Assembly (NCBI GenBank): GCA_946800325.1 | Contig: OX326959.1 | Location: forward strand, 32,216,527 to 32,280,526 | Reading direction: 5' to 3' | Length of the DNA: 64,000 bases | Source of the DNA: Luzula sylvatica | Taxonomy: Eukaryota; Streptophyta; Magnoliopsida; Poales; Juncaceae | In this document: positions 28,301-39,313 of the stretch, one piece after another | Numbering within the stretch: position 1 is the first letter of the stretch | Layout of the letters: the number at the start of each line of letters is the position of its first letter | Notes under the pieces: generated by a model | Database searches by the model: none | Told to the model about the DNA's origin: nothing | The model's input: the letters and a program-made list of their open reading frames with translations, nothing else | Made by a program: the position numbers and the translations under genes

Positions 28301-29832
28301 TAACGTGTTTTGAGATCATTTGTATCCTATCTTTTACTACATAACTTTTCACCAAATTCCACAAACACTAAGAAAGTTGTTTTTCGATTCAAAAACAAGA
28401 TTTTAACGCTTTGTGGAGTTCAAATAACGTGTTTTGAGATCATTTGTATCGTATCTTTTACTACATAAAATTTCACCAAATTTCACAAACACTAAGAAAG
28501 TTTATTTTTCGATTCAAAACAAGATTTTAACGCTTTGTGGAGTTCAAATAACGTGTTTTGAGTTCATTTGTATCGTATCTTTTACTACATAACTTTTCAC
28601 CAAATTTCACAAACACTGAGTAAGTTTGTTTTTCGATTCAAAACAAGATTTTAACGCTTTGAGAAGTTCAAATAACGTGTTTTGAGATCATTTGTATCGT
28701 ATCTTTTACTACATAACTTTTCACCAAATTTCACAAACACTAAGAAAGTTTGTTTTTCGATTCAAAACAAGATTTTAACGCTTTGTGGAGGTCAAATAAC
28801 GCGTTTTTAGATCATTTGTATCGTATCTTTTACTACATAACTTTTCACCGAATTTCACAAACACTAAGAAAGTTTGTTTTTCGATTCAAAACAAGATTTT
28901 AACGCTTTGAGGAGTTCAAATAACGTGTTTTGAGATCATTTGTATCGTATCTTTTACTACATAACTCTTCACCAAATTTCACAAACACTAAGAATGTTTG
29001 TTTTTCGATTCAAAACAAGATTTTAACGCTTTGAGGAGTTCAAATAACGTGTTTTGAGATCATTTGTATCGTATATTTTACTACATAACTTTTCACCAAA
29101 TTTCACAAACACTAAGAAAGTTTGTTTTTCGATTCAAAACAAGATTTTAACGCTTTGAGGAGTTCAAGTTCAAATAACGTGTTTTGAGATCATTTGTATC
29201 GTATCTTTTACTACATAACTCTTCACCAAATTTCACAAATACTAAGAAAGTATGTTTTTTGATTCAAAACAAAATTTTAACGCTTTGTGGAGTTCAAATA
29301 ACGTGTTTTGAGTTCATTTGTATCGTATCTTTTACTACATAACTTTTCACCAAATTTCACAAACACTAAGTAAGTTTGTTTTTCGATTCAAAACAAGATT
29401 TTAACGCTTTGTGGAGTTCAAATAACGTGTTTTTAGATCATTTATATCGTATCTTTTACTACATAACTTTTCACCAAATTTCACAAACACAAAGAAAGTT
29501 TGTTTTTCGATTCAAAACAAGATTTTAACACTTTGAGTAGTTCAAATAACGTGTTTTGAGATCATTTGTATCGTATCTTTTACTACATAACTTTTCACCA
29601 AATTTCACAAACACTAAGAAAGTTTGTTTTTCGATTCAAAACAAGATTTTAACGCTTTGTGGAGTTCAAATAATGTGTTTTGAGATCATTTGTATCGTAT
29701 CTTTGACTACATAACTTTTCACCAAATTTCACAAACACTAAGAAAGTTTGTTTCTCGATTCAAAACAAGATTTTAACACTTTGAGGAGTTCAAATAACGT
29801 GTTTTGAGATCATTTGTATCGTATCTTTTACT
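10314..29832 (+). repeat. Rearranged HOR block with mixed unit lengths
   Basis: The AAGTTC-duplication marker (9396 in the preceding unit) recurs at 14115, 17098, 19461, 19591, 22574, 25433 and 29160. This gives spacings of 38, 24, 19, 1, 24, 23 and 30 monomers. The CATAAATTTT marker recurs at 11807, 13543, 16526, 22002 and 24861. The same monomer variants as in the first 10 kb are used, but units are partial, duplicated or shortened. 2,983 bp (24 monomers + 7) recurs several times, so a 24-monomer unit was itself amplified here. No non-satellite sequence was seen. Confidence 0.75.
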
Positions 29833-32800
29833 ACATAACTTTTCACCAAATTTCACAAACACTAAGAAAGTTTGTTTTTCGATTCAAAACAAGATTTTAA
29901 CGCTTTGAGGAGTTCAAATAACGTGTTTTGAGATCATTTGTATCCTATCTTTTACTACATAACTTTTCACCAAATTCCACAAACACTAAGAAAGTTTGTT
30001 TTTCGATTCAAAAACAAGATTTTAACGCTTTGTGGAGTTCAAATAACGTGTTTTGAGATCATTTGTATCGTATCTTTTACTACATAACTTTTCACCAAAT
30101 TTCACAAACACTAAGAAAGTTTGTTTTTCGATTCAAAACAAGATTTTAACGCTTTGTGGAGTTCAAATAACGTGTTTTGAGTTCATTTGTACCGTATCTT
30201 TTACTACATAACTTTTCACCAAATTTCACAAACACTAAGTAAGTTTGTTTTTCGATTCAAAACAAGATTTTAACGCTCTGAGGAGTTCAAATAACGTGTT
30301 TTGAGATCATTTGTATCGTATCTTTTACAACATAACTTTTCACCAAATTTCACAAACACTAAGAAAGTTTGTTTTTCGATTCAAAACAAGATTTTAACGC
30401 TTTGTGGAGTTCAAATAACGCGTTTTTAGATCATTTGTATCGTATCTTTTACTACATAACTTTTCACCGAATTTCACAAACACTAAGAAAGTTTGTTTTT
30501 CGATTCAAAACAAGATTTTAACGCTTTGAGGAGTTCAAATAACGTGTTTTGAGATCATTTGTATCGTATCTTTTACAACATAACTCTTCACCAAATTTCA
30601 CAAACACTAAGAAAGTTTGTTTTTCAATTCAAAACAAGATTTTAACGCTTTGAGGAGTTCAAGTTCAAATAACGTGTTTTGAGATCATTTGTATCGTATC
30701 TTTTACTACATAACTCTTCACCAAATTTCACAAATACTAAGAAAGTATGTTTTTTGATTCAAAACAAAATTTTAACGCTTTGTGGAGTTCAAATAACGTG
30801 TTTTGAGTTCATTTGTATCGTATCTTTTACTACATAACTTTTCACCAAATTTCACAAACACTAAGTAAGTTTGTTTTTCGATTCAAAACAAGATTTTAAC
30901 GCTTTGTGGAGTTCAAATAACGTGTTTTTAGATCATTTATATCGTATCTTTTAATACATAACTTTTCACCAAATTTCACAAACACAAAGAAAGTTTGTTT
31001 TTCGATTCAAAACAAGATTTTAACACTTTGAGTAGTTCAAATAACGTGTTTTGAGATCATTTGTATCGTATCTTTTACTACATAACTTTTCACCAAATTT
31101 CACAAACACTAAGAAAGTTTGTTTTTCGATTCAAAACAAGATTTTAACGCTTTGTGGAGTTCAAATAACGTGTTTTGAGATCATTTGTATCGTATCTTTG
31201 ACTACATAACTTTTCACCAAATTTCACAAACACTAAGAAAGTTTGTTTCTCGATTCAAAACAAGATTTTAACACTTTGAGGAGTTCAAATAACGTGTTTT
31301 GAGATCATTTGTATCGTATCTTTTACTACATAACTTTTCACCAAATTTCACAAACACTAAGAAAGTTTGTTTTTCGATTCAAAACAAGATTTTAACGCTT
31401 TGTGGAGTTCAAATAACGTGTCTTGAGTTCATTTGTATCGTATCTTTTACTACATAACTTTTCACCAAATTTCACAAACACTAAGTAAGTTTGTTTTTCG
31501 ATTCAAAACAAGATTTTAACGCTTTGAGGAGTTCAAATAACGTGTTTTGAGATCATTTGTATCCTATCTTTTACTACATAACTTTTCACCAAATTCCACA
31601 AACACTAAGAAAGTTTGTTTTTCGATTCAAAAACAAGATTTTAACGCTTTGTGGAGTTCAAATAACGTGTTTTGAGATCATTTGTATCGTATCTTTTACT
31701 ACATAACTTTTCACCAAATTTCACAAACACTAAGAAAGTTTGTTTTTCGATTCAAAACAAGATTTTAACGCTTTGTGGAGTTCAAATAACGTGTTTTGAG
31801 TTCATTTGTATCGTATCTTTTACTACATAACTTTTCACCAAATTTCACAAACACTAAGTAAGTTTGTTTTTCGATTCAAAACAAGATTTTAACGCTCTGA
31901 GGAGTTCAAATAACGTGTTTTGAGATCATTTGTATCGTATCTTTTACAACATAACTTTTCACCAAATTTCACAAACACTAAGAAAGTTTGTTTTTCGATT
32001 CAAAACAAGATTTTAACGCTTTGAGGAGTTCAAATAACGTGTTTTGAGATCATTTGTATCCTATCTTTTACTACATAACTTTTCACCAAATTCCACAAAC
32101 ACTAAGAAAGTTTGTTTTTCGATTCAAAAACAAGATTTTAACGCTTTGTGGAGTTCAAATAACGTGTTTTGAGATCATTTGTATCGTATCTTTTACTACA
32201 TAACTTTTCACCAAATTTCACAAACACTAAGAAAGTTTGTTTTTCGATTCAAAACAAGATTTTAACGCTTTGTGGAGTTCAAATAACGTGTTTTGAGTTC
32301 ATTTGTACCGTATCTTTTACTACATAACTTTTCACCAAATTTCACAAACACTAAGTAAGTTTGTTTTTCGATTCAAAACAAGATTTTAACGCTCTGAGGA
32401 GTTCAAATAACGTGTTTTGAGATCATTTGTATCGTATCTTTTACAACATAACTTTTCACCAAATTTCACAAACACTAAGAAAGTTTGTTTTTCGATTCAA
32501 AACAAGATTTTAACGCTTTGTGGAGTTCAAATAACGCGTTTTTAGATCATTTGTATCGTATCTTTTACTACATAACTTTTCACCGAATTTCACAAACACT
32601 AAGAAAGTTTGTTTTTCGATTCAAAACAAGATTTTAACGCTTTGAGGAGTTCAAATAACGTGTTTTGAGATCATTTGTATCGTATCTTTTACAACATAAC
32701 TCTTCACCAAATTTCACAAACACTAAGAAAGTTTGTTTTTCAATTCAAAACAAGATTTTAACGCTTTGAGGAGTTCAAGTTCAAATAACGTGTTTTGAGA

Positions 32801-34064
32801 TCATTTGTATCGTATCTTTTACTACATAACTCTTCACCAAATTTCACAAATACTAAGAAAGTATGTTTTTTGATTCAAAACAAAATTTTAACGCTTTGTG
32901 GAGTTCAAATATCGTGTTTTGAGTTCATTTGTATCGTATCTTTTACTACATAACTTTTCACCAAATTTCACAAACACTAAGTAAGTTTGTTTTTCGATTC
33001 AAAACAAGATTTTAACGCTTTGTGGAGTTCAAATAACGTGTTTTTAGATCATTTATATCGTATCTTTTAATACATAACTTTTCACCAAATTTCACAAACA
33101 CAAAGAAAGTTTGTTTTTCGATTCAAAACAAGATTTTAACACTTTGAGTAGTTCAAATAACGTGTTTTGAGATCATTTGTATCGTATCTTTTACTACATA
33201 ACTTTTCACCAAATTTCACAAACACTAAGAAAGTTTGTTTTTCGATTCAAAACAAGATTTTAACGCTTTGTGGAGTTCAAATAACGTGTTTTGAGATCAT
33301 TTGTATCGTATCTTTGACTACATAACTTTTCACCAAATTTCACAAACACTAAGAAAGTTTGTTTCTCGATTCAAAACAAGATTTTAACACTTTGAGGAGT
33401 TCAAATAACGTGTTTTGAGATCATTTGTATCGTATCTTTTACTACATAACTTTTCACCAAATTTCACAAACACTAAGAAAGTTTGTTTTTCGATTCAAAA
33501 CAAGATTTTAACGCTTTGTGGAGTTCAAATAACGTGTCTTGAGTTCATTTGTATCGTATCTTTTACTACATAACTTTTCACCAAATTTCACAAACACTAA
33601 GTAAGTTTGTTTTTCGATTCAAAACAAGATTTTAACGCTTTGAGGAGTTCAAATAACGTGTTTTGAGATCATTTGTATCCTATCTTTTACTACATAACTT
33701 TTCACCAAATTCCACAAACACTAAGAAAGTTTGTTTTTCGATTCAAAAACAAGATTTTAACGCTTTGTGGAGTTCAAATAACGTGTTTTGAGATCATTTG
33801 TATCGTATCTTTTACTACATAACTTTTCACCAAATTTCACAAACACTAAGAAAGTTTGTTTTTCGATTCAAAACAAGATTTTAACGCTTTGTGGAGTTCA
33901 AATAACGTGTTTTGAGTTCATTTGTATCGTATCTTTTACTACATAACTTTTCACCAAATTTCACAAACACTAAGTAAGTTTGTTTTTCGATTCAAAACAA
34001 GATTTTAACGCTCTGAGGAGTTCAAATAACGTGTTTTGAGATCATTTGTATCGTATCTTTTACA
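29833..34064 (+). repeat. Tandem segmental duplication, 2 x 2,116 bp
   Basis: A 17-monomer block (17 x 124 + 8 = 2,116 bp) is present twice, at 29833-31948 and 31949-34064. Shared markers at this offset are GTACCG (30191/32307), GCTCTG (30275/32391 and 31894/34010), the AAGTTC duplication (30655/32771), the TATCCTATC variant (29941/32057) and CGTGTCTTGAG (31421/33537), which I saw nowhere else. The left edge is set by CTAC at 29832 versus CAAC at 31948. At least one private change has appeared since (CAAATATCGTG near 32910). I compared markers, not every base. Confidence 0.75.
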
Positions 34065-37000
34065 ACATAACTTTTCACCAAATTTCACAAACACTAAGAA
34101 AGTTTGTTTTTCGATTCAAAACAAGATTTTAACGCTTTGAGGAGTTCAAATAACGTGTTTTGAGATCATTTGTATCGTATCTTTTACTACATAACTTTTC
34201 ACCAAATTTCACAAACACTAAGAAAGTTTGTTTTCCGATTCAAAACAAGATTTTAACGCTTTGTGGAGTTCAAATAACATGTTTTGAGTTCATTTGTATC
34301 GTATCTTTTACTACATAACTTTTCACCAAATTTCACAAACACTAAGTAAGTTTGTTTTTCGATTCAAAAGAAGATTTTAACGCTTTGTGGAGTTCAAATA
34401 ACGTGTTTTGAGATCATTTGTATCGTATCTTTTACTACATAACTTTTCACCAAATTACACAAACACTAAGAAAGTTTGTTTTTCGATTCAAAACAAGATT
34501 TTAACACTTTGAGGAGTTCAAATAACGTGTTTTGAGATCATTTGTATCGTATCTTTTACTACATAACTTTTCACCAAATTTCACAAACACTAAGAAAGTT
34601 TGTTTTTCGATTCAAAACAAGATTTTAACGCTTTGTGGAGTTCAAATAACGTGTTTTGAGATCATTTGTATCGTATCTTTAACTACATAACTTTTCACCA
34701 AATTTCACAAACACTAAGAAAGTTTGTTTTTCGATTCAAAACAAGATTTTAACACTTTGAGGAGTTCAAATAACGTGTTTTGAGATCATTTGTATCGTAT
34801 CTTTTACTACATAACTTTTCACCAAATTTCACAAACACTAAGAAAGTTTGTTTTTCGATTCAAAACAAGATTTTAACGCTTTGTGGAGTTCAAATAACGT
34901 GTTTTGAGTTCATTTGTATCGTATCTTTTACTACATAACTTTTCACCAAATTTCATAAACACTAAGTAAGTTTGTTTTTCGATTCATAACAAGATTTTAA
35001 CGCTTTGAGGAGTTCAAATAACGTGTTTTGAGATCATTTGTATCGTATCTTTTACTACATAACTTTTCACCAAATTTCACAAACACTAAGAATGTTTGTT
35101 TTTCGATTCAAAACAAGATTTTAACGCTTTGAGGAGTTCAAATAACGTGTTTTGAGATCATTTGTATCGTATCTTTTACTACATAACTTTTCACCAAATT
35201 TCACAAATACTAAGAATGTTTGTTTTTCGATTCAAAACAAGATTTTAACGATTTGTGGAGTTCCAATAACGTGTTTTGAGATCATTTGTATCTTATCTTT
35301 AACTACATAACTTTTCACCAAATTTCACAAACACTAAGAAAGTTTGTTTTTCGATTCAAAAAAAGATTTTAACACTTTGAGGAGTTCAAATAACGTGTTT
35401 TGAGATCATTTGTATCGTATCTTTTACTACATAACTTTTGACCAAATTTCACAAACACTAAGAAAGTTTGTTTTTTGATTCAAAACAAGATTTTAACACT
35501 TTGTGGAGTTCAAATAAAGTGTTTTGAGTTCATTTGTATCGTATCTTTTACTACATAAATTTTCACCAAATTTCACAAACACTAAGTAAGTTTGTTTTTC
35601 GATTCAAAACAAGATTTTAACGCTTTGAGGAGTTCAAATAACGTGTTTTGAGATCATTTGTATCCTATCTTTTACTACATAACTTTTCACCAAATTCCAC
35701 AAACACTAAGAAAGTTGTTTTTCGATTCAAAAACAAGATTTTAACGCTTTGTGGAGTTCAAATAACGTGTTTTGAGATCATTTGTATCGTATCTTTTACT
35801 ACATAAATTTTCACCAAATTTCACAAACACTAAGAAAGTTTATTTTTCGATTCAAAACAAGATTTTAACGCTTTGTGGAGTTCAAATAACGTGTTTTGAG
35901 TTCATTTGTATCGTATCTTTTACTACATAACTTTTCACCAAATTTCACAAACGCTGAGTAAGTTTGTTTTTCGATTCAAAACAAGATTTTAACGCTTTGA
36001 GAAGTTCAAATAACGTGTTTTGAGATCATTTGTATCGTATCTTTTACTACATAACTTTTCACCAAATTTCACAAACACTAAGAAAGTTTGTTTTTCGATT
36101 CAAAACAAGATTTTAACGCTTTGTGGAGTTCAAATAACGCGTTTTTAGATCATTTGTATCGTATCTTTTACTACATAACTTTTCACCGAATTTCACAAAC
36201 ACTAAGAAAGTTTGTTTTTCGATTCAAAACAAGATTTTAACGCTTTGAGGAGTTCAAATAACGTGTTTTGAGATCATTTGTATCGTATCTTTTACTACAT
36301 AACTCTTCACCAAATTTCACAAACACTAAGAATGTTTGTTTTTCGATTCAAAACAAGATTTTAACGCTTTGAGGAGTTCAAATAACGTGTTTTGAGATCA
36401 TTTGTATCGTATATTTTACTACATAACTTTTCACCAAATTTCACAAACACTAAGAAAGTTTGTTTTTCGATTCAAAACAAGATTTTAACGCTTTGAGGAG
36501 TTCAAGTTCAAATAACGTGTTTTGAGATCATTTGTATCGTATCTTTTACTACATAACTCTTCACCAAATTTCACAAATACTAAGAAAGTATGTTTTTTGA
36601 TTCAAAACAAAATTTTAACGCTTTGTGGAGTTCAAATAACGTGTTTTGAGTTCATTTGTATCGTATCTTTTACTACATAACTTTTCACCAAATTTCACAA
36701 ACACTAAGTAAGTTTGTTTTTCGATTCAAAACAAGATTTTAACGCTTTGTGGAGTTCAAATAACGTGTTTTTAGATCATTTATATCGTATCTTTTACTAC
36801 ATAACTTTTCACCAAATTTCACAAACACAAAGAAAGTTTGTTTTTCGATTCAAAACAAGATTTTAACACTTTGAGTAGTTCAAATAACGTGTTTTGAGAT
36901 CATTTGTATCGTATCTTTTACTACATAACTTTTCACCAAATTTCACAAACACTAAGAAAGTTTGTTTTTCGATTCAAAACAAGATTTTAATGCTTTGTGG

Positions 37001-37623
37001 AGTTCAAATAACGTGTTTTGAGATCATTTGTATCGTATCTTTGACTACATAACTTTTCACCAAATTTCACAAACACTAAGAAAGTTTGTTTCTCGATTCA
37101 AAACAAGATTTTAACACTTTGAGGAGTTCAAATAACGTGTTTTGAGATCATTTGTATCGTATCTTTTACTACATAACTTTTCACCAAATTTCACAAACAC
37201 TAAGAAAGTTTGTTTTTCGATTCAAAACAAGATTTTAACGCTTTGAGGAGTTCAAATAACGTGTTTTGAGATCATTTGTATCCTATCTTTTACTACATAA
37301 CTTTTCACCAAATTCCACAAACACTAAGAAAGTTTGTTTTTCGATTCAAAAACAAGATTTTAACGCTTTGTGGAGTTCAAATAACGTGTTTTGAGATCAT
37401 TTGTATCGTATCTTTTACTACATAACTTTTCACCAAATTTCACAAACACTAAGAAAGTTTGTTTTTCGATTCAAAACAAGATTTTAACGCTTTGTGGAGT
37501 TCAAATAACGTGTTTTGAGTTCATTTGTACCGTATCTTTTACTACATAACTTTTCACCAAATTTCACAAACACTAAGTAAGTTTGTTTTTCGATTCAAAA
37601 CAAGATTTTAACGCTCTGAGGAG
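34065..37623 (+). repeat. Satellite just left of the element
   Basis: This stretch belongs to the 30- and 31-monomer HOR family. From the AAGTTC marker at 32771 to the next at 36498 is 3,727 bp (30 monomers + 7). From 36498 onward the order matches the 3,852-bp, 31-monomer unit of the right arm. The unit holding the insertion is cut inside the monomer carrying the GCTCTG variant (37613). It resumes at 48331, in phase, on the other side of the retrotransposon. Confidence 0.8.
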
Positions 37624-37628
37624 TTCAA
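37624..37628 (+). other. Target-site duplication, left copy (TTCAA)
   Basis: The uninterrupted satellite reads GAG-TTCAA-ATAACG. Here GAGTTCAA is followed directly by the LTR start TGATGTGAGG. On the right the LTR end CGCTCATCA is followed by TTCAAATAACG. A 5-bp duplication is the usual mark of Ty3/gypsy integrase. Confidence 0.97.
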
Positions 37629-38015
37629 TGATGTGAGGCAAATAAGGCACAAATTTAATGCGTAAATTTGGGATTTTAGCCCTTGTGAAGAACAATTCTA
37701 TATACTTTATTAATCATATTTGAGATAACATGAATATTTTTTCACTAAGTGTGTTTTACTGCTTAAACACAGGAATTAGAAGGGATTTCTGGGAATTTGG
37801 AGAGTGTAGTTGTCTCCAACACGTCAAGAGGAGTGAAAACGATATATTACACCTATATATTCGGTACTTGAATGAGACGGGAGGCAAACAATCATCATGA
37901 TGAAAACTTACACACAAGTTTATACGAAAACCACTCAATCCTTAGCCCTTATCCAGCCCACCTACCTTTGATGGAAATTACCTCATTACCCTCAATCCTC
38001 TTCACCAACTCGTGG

Positions 38016-38046
38016 CCAATAAGAAGACTCCGTGAGTGCTATAAAT
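38016..38046 (+). promoter_or_regulatory. LTR core promoter: CCAAT and TATA box (5' LTR)
   Basis: CCAAT lies at 38016-38020 and TATAAAT at 38040-38046, within GTGCTATAAATAGGACC, a good plant TATA context. Transcription would be expected to start about 30 bp downstream, near 38070. This fits a U3 of about 440 bp and places the CT run, the hairpin and the palindrome cluster in the transcribed leader. The start position is inferred. Confidence 0.75.
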
Positions 38047-38088
38047 AGGACCACAAGGGCCACGAGTTTGGTACGCTCTTTTTACGCC

Positions 38089-38091
<3 letters not shown>

Positions 38092-38129
<38 letters not shown>
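38092..38129 (+). repeat. (TC)19 microsatellite in the 5' LTR
   Basis: Nineteen TC dinucleotides lie about 50 bp downstream of the TATA box. The matching tract in the 3' LTR has 27 units, which accounts for the whole 16-bp LTR length difference. Pyrimidine patches near the start site are common in plant promoters, so the run may also help initiation; that is inference. Confidence 0.95.
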
Positions 38130-38131
<2 letters not shown>

Positions 38132-38200
38132 TCTTAAGCAAGTCCAAGAACTTTCAAGAACACGCAAGGATTGCAACTACGAACGATAATTTTCTAAGAT

Positions 38201-38238
38201 CGATCACCGAATAGAAGCTTACTTCATTCGGTGAATCG
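38201..38238 (+). other. Long hairpin in the LTR leader (5' LTR copy)
   Basis: The sequence CGATCACCGAATAGAAG, then loop CTTA, then CTTCATTCGGTGAATCG folds back on itself. There are 16 Watson-Crick pairs (four, then eight, then four) with a single unpaired A on each side (38213 and 38234) and a 4-base loop (38218-38221). It lies about 130 bp downstream of the predicted start, so it should be part of the genomic RNA leader. A role in dimerisation, packaging or translation is possible but not shown. Confidence 0.7.
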
Positions 38239-38508
38239 GTTTACACTTCGACGAAGATCGAGTTGCGAGGATTGAGGTGGAGCTTTCTTCATCCGAATCC
38301 ACGCAAGCAAGGAGTCAAGTATACGCTATTCCACTCGGAAGCTTTCTTCCAATTGGACTTCTTGCAATCTCGAGTTCACTCAACCGGTACGGAGCTTTCT
38401 TCGATTGGCAAGTGGATCGGTACGAAAGGAAACGTGCGTGAGGCGACTAGCTTTCTAGCATCTCAAGCAACGGAGAAGGCATCCAAGACGAGACTCGAAG
38501 CTTTCTTC
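38216..38508 (+). repeat. Spaced AGCTTTCTTC repeats in the LTR
   Basis: The 10-mer AGCTTTCTTC is present exactly at 38281, 38340, 38393 and 38499. Near matches are AGCTTACTTC at 38216 and AGCTTTCTAG at 38449. Steps are 65, 59, 53, 56 and 50 bp, so this may be a decayed tandem repeat of roughly 55 bp in which only the core stayed alike. The 3' LTR carries the same set (+9,032). Function unknown. Confidence 0.6.
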
Positions 38509-38774
38509 ATCTCTCTAGGTGTTTTCTTTCCTTTCTTGTAATTCTTGTAGTTTAAAATTCGAAATTGGGTTTGTGTAAAGAATTCTCGGTTTAATGAATC
38601 TTTAGTTTCTTGTTTACTTGAATCGAATCTTTGTTCTAAACTTTGTCTTTTAACTTGATCTTTTGCTCTCAATTACTGCCTTAAGCTTAGTTCAAATTTC
38701 CATTAAATCAATCCCAAAACAAACCTTCAATTCAATCCTCAATTCAAATTACAAATTCGAAATCCAGAACAAAC

Positions 38775-39114
38775 TCCGTTGTAACGGAACCTAACTTGCG
38801 TTATAACGGACCATTCGGTTTGTACCTGACTTTCAGTCTGTTGGTACTCCGTTGTAACGCAATTTACTTCCGTTGTAACGGACCAGCAAGAAAAAAATAT
38901 TCAATATCACTCATACTAGTGCGTTGTAACGGACATCGTGGTCCGTTGTAACGTATTAACCAATCCGTTGCAACGCAACCCCTGTTCGTTATAACGGACC
39001 AGTTTAGTGCGTTATAACGGAGTTTCATCCGTTGTAACGGACGTTCATCTCACACTTAGCGCCAGAATTTCCACTCAAGTCCGTTGTAACGTAACTTACT
39101 TCCGTTGTAACGGA
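38775..39114 (+). repeat. Cluster of 12 palindromes, TCCGTTGTAACGGA type (5' LTR)
   Basis: Fourteen-bp copies start at 38775, 38797, 38848, 38869, 38920, 38942, 38964, 38985, 39008, 39028, 39080 and 39101. The best form, TCCGTT-GT-AACGGA, is a perfect inverted repeat with a 2-bp centre. Variants change the outer bases (TGCGTT, TTCGTT; AACGCA, AACGTA) or the centre (GT, AT, GC) and usually keep CGTT/AACG. Many copies lie 20-22 bp apart, about two helical turns, in pairs. Each half matches the MYB core CNGTTR/YAACGG. The region between the copies is AT-rich and otherwise unremarkable. The cluster ends about 180 bp before the primer-binding site. Confidence 0.85.
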
Positions 39115-39295
39115 CTATCTTCTGTGAATTTTCTTCGTTATTTCTCATCCATTTTGATCCAAATTTTGACGCATTTGCTCCCCGTGGAACGAACTTTCAT
39201 ATTTTCCACTATACACATTTATTTTCATACTTATTGATTGAATCGGGTTTTCGAATACAACGATAATTTTACACGCTAAAAACCCGCTCATCAAA

Positions 39296-39313
39296 TGGCG
39301 CCGCTGCCGGGGA
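39296..39313 (+). other. Primer-binding site, tRNA-Asp type
   Basis: TGGCGCCGCTGCCGGGGA begins two bases after the 5' LTR. It is complementary to the 3' end of plant tRNA-Asp (terminal CGGCGCCA) over nearly its whole length. From memory of that tRNA there is one mismatch, C where T is usual. tRNA-Asp primers are typical of the Athila and Tat groups of Ty3/gypsy elements. Confidence 0.85.

Larger units (their letters stand above)
1..37628 (+). repeat. 124-bp satellite array, left arm
   Basis: About 303 head-to-tail copies of a 124-bp monomer fill this arm. The landmark TACTAC recurs at 1, 125, 249, 373 and 497. A monomer runs TACTACATAACTTTTC, CACAAACACTAAG, GTTTGTTTTTCGATTC, AAGATTTTAACGCTTTG, GGAGTTCAAATAACGTG, ATCATTTGTATCGTATC. 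GC is about 29% in a counted monomer. Copies differ at a limited set of positions (AAG vs TAAG, TGTGG vs TGAGG, GAGTTC vs GAGATC, AACGC vs AACAC), and these variants recur in long ordered patterns, meaning higher-order repeats. No copy is inverted and I see no gene, other mobile element or RNA gene. The array runs off the left edge. A centromeric or pericentromeric role is inferred from HOR order and from the Athila-type insertion; it is not shown directly. Confidence 0.97.
37629..39293 (+). repeat. 5' LTR
   Basis: This 1,665-bp repeat begins TGATGTGAGGCAAATAAGG and ends CGCTCATCA. It pairs with 46645-48325. The offset is 9,016 before the CT microsatellite and 9,032 after it. Apart from the microsatellite length I find one difference, C at 39283 versus T at 48315. 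Contents in order: a U3-like section with CCAAT and TATAAAT, a CT run, a hairpin, spaced AGCTTTCTTC motifs, an AT-rich stretch (38540-38774) in which I recognise nothing, and a cluster of 14-bp palindromes. The exact U3/R/U5 borders cannot be fixed without transcript ends. Short open frames inside it look like chance. Confidence 0.97.

Noticed and set aside
1..37623. CRISPR-like regular repeats
   Set aside because: There are no unique spacers; the whole 124-bp unit repeats, and the host is a plant. This is satellite DNA.
38032..38541. Short + strand open frames in the LTR (60 and 92 codons), repeated in the 3' LTR
   Set aside because: They lie across the CT run and the AGCTTTCTTC repeats, have no recognisable domain, and the first is broken in the 3' LTR by the microsatellite difference. 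Likely chance frames.
38775..39114. TAACG shared by satellite monomers and the element's palindromes, suggesting common origin
   Set aside because: The shared string is only 5 bases and the satellite copies lack the palindromic partner; chance is sufficient.
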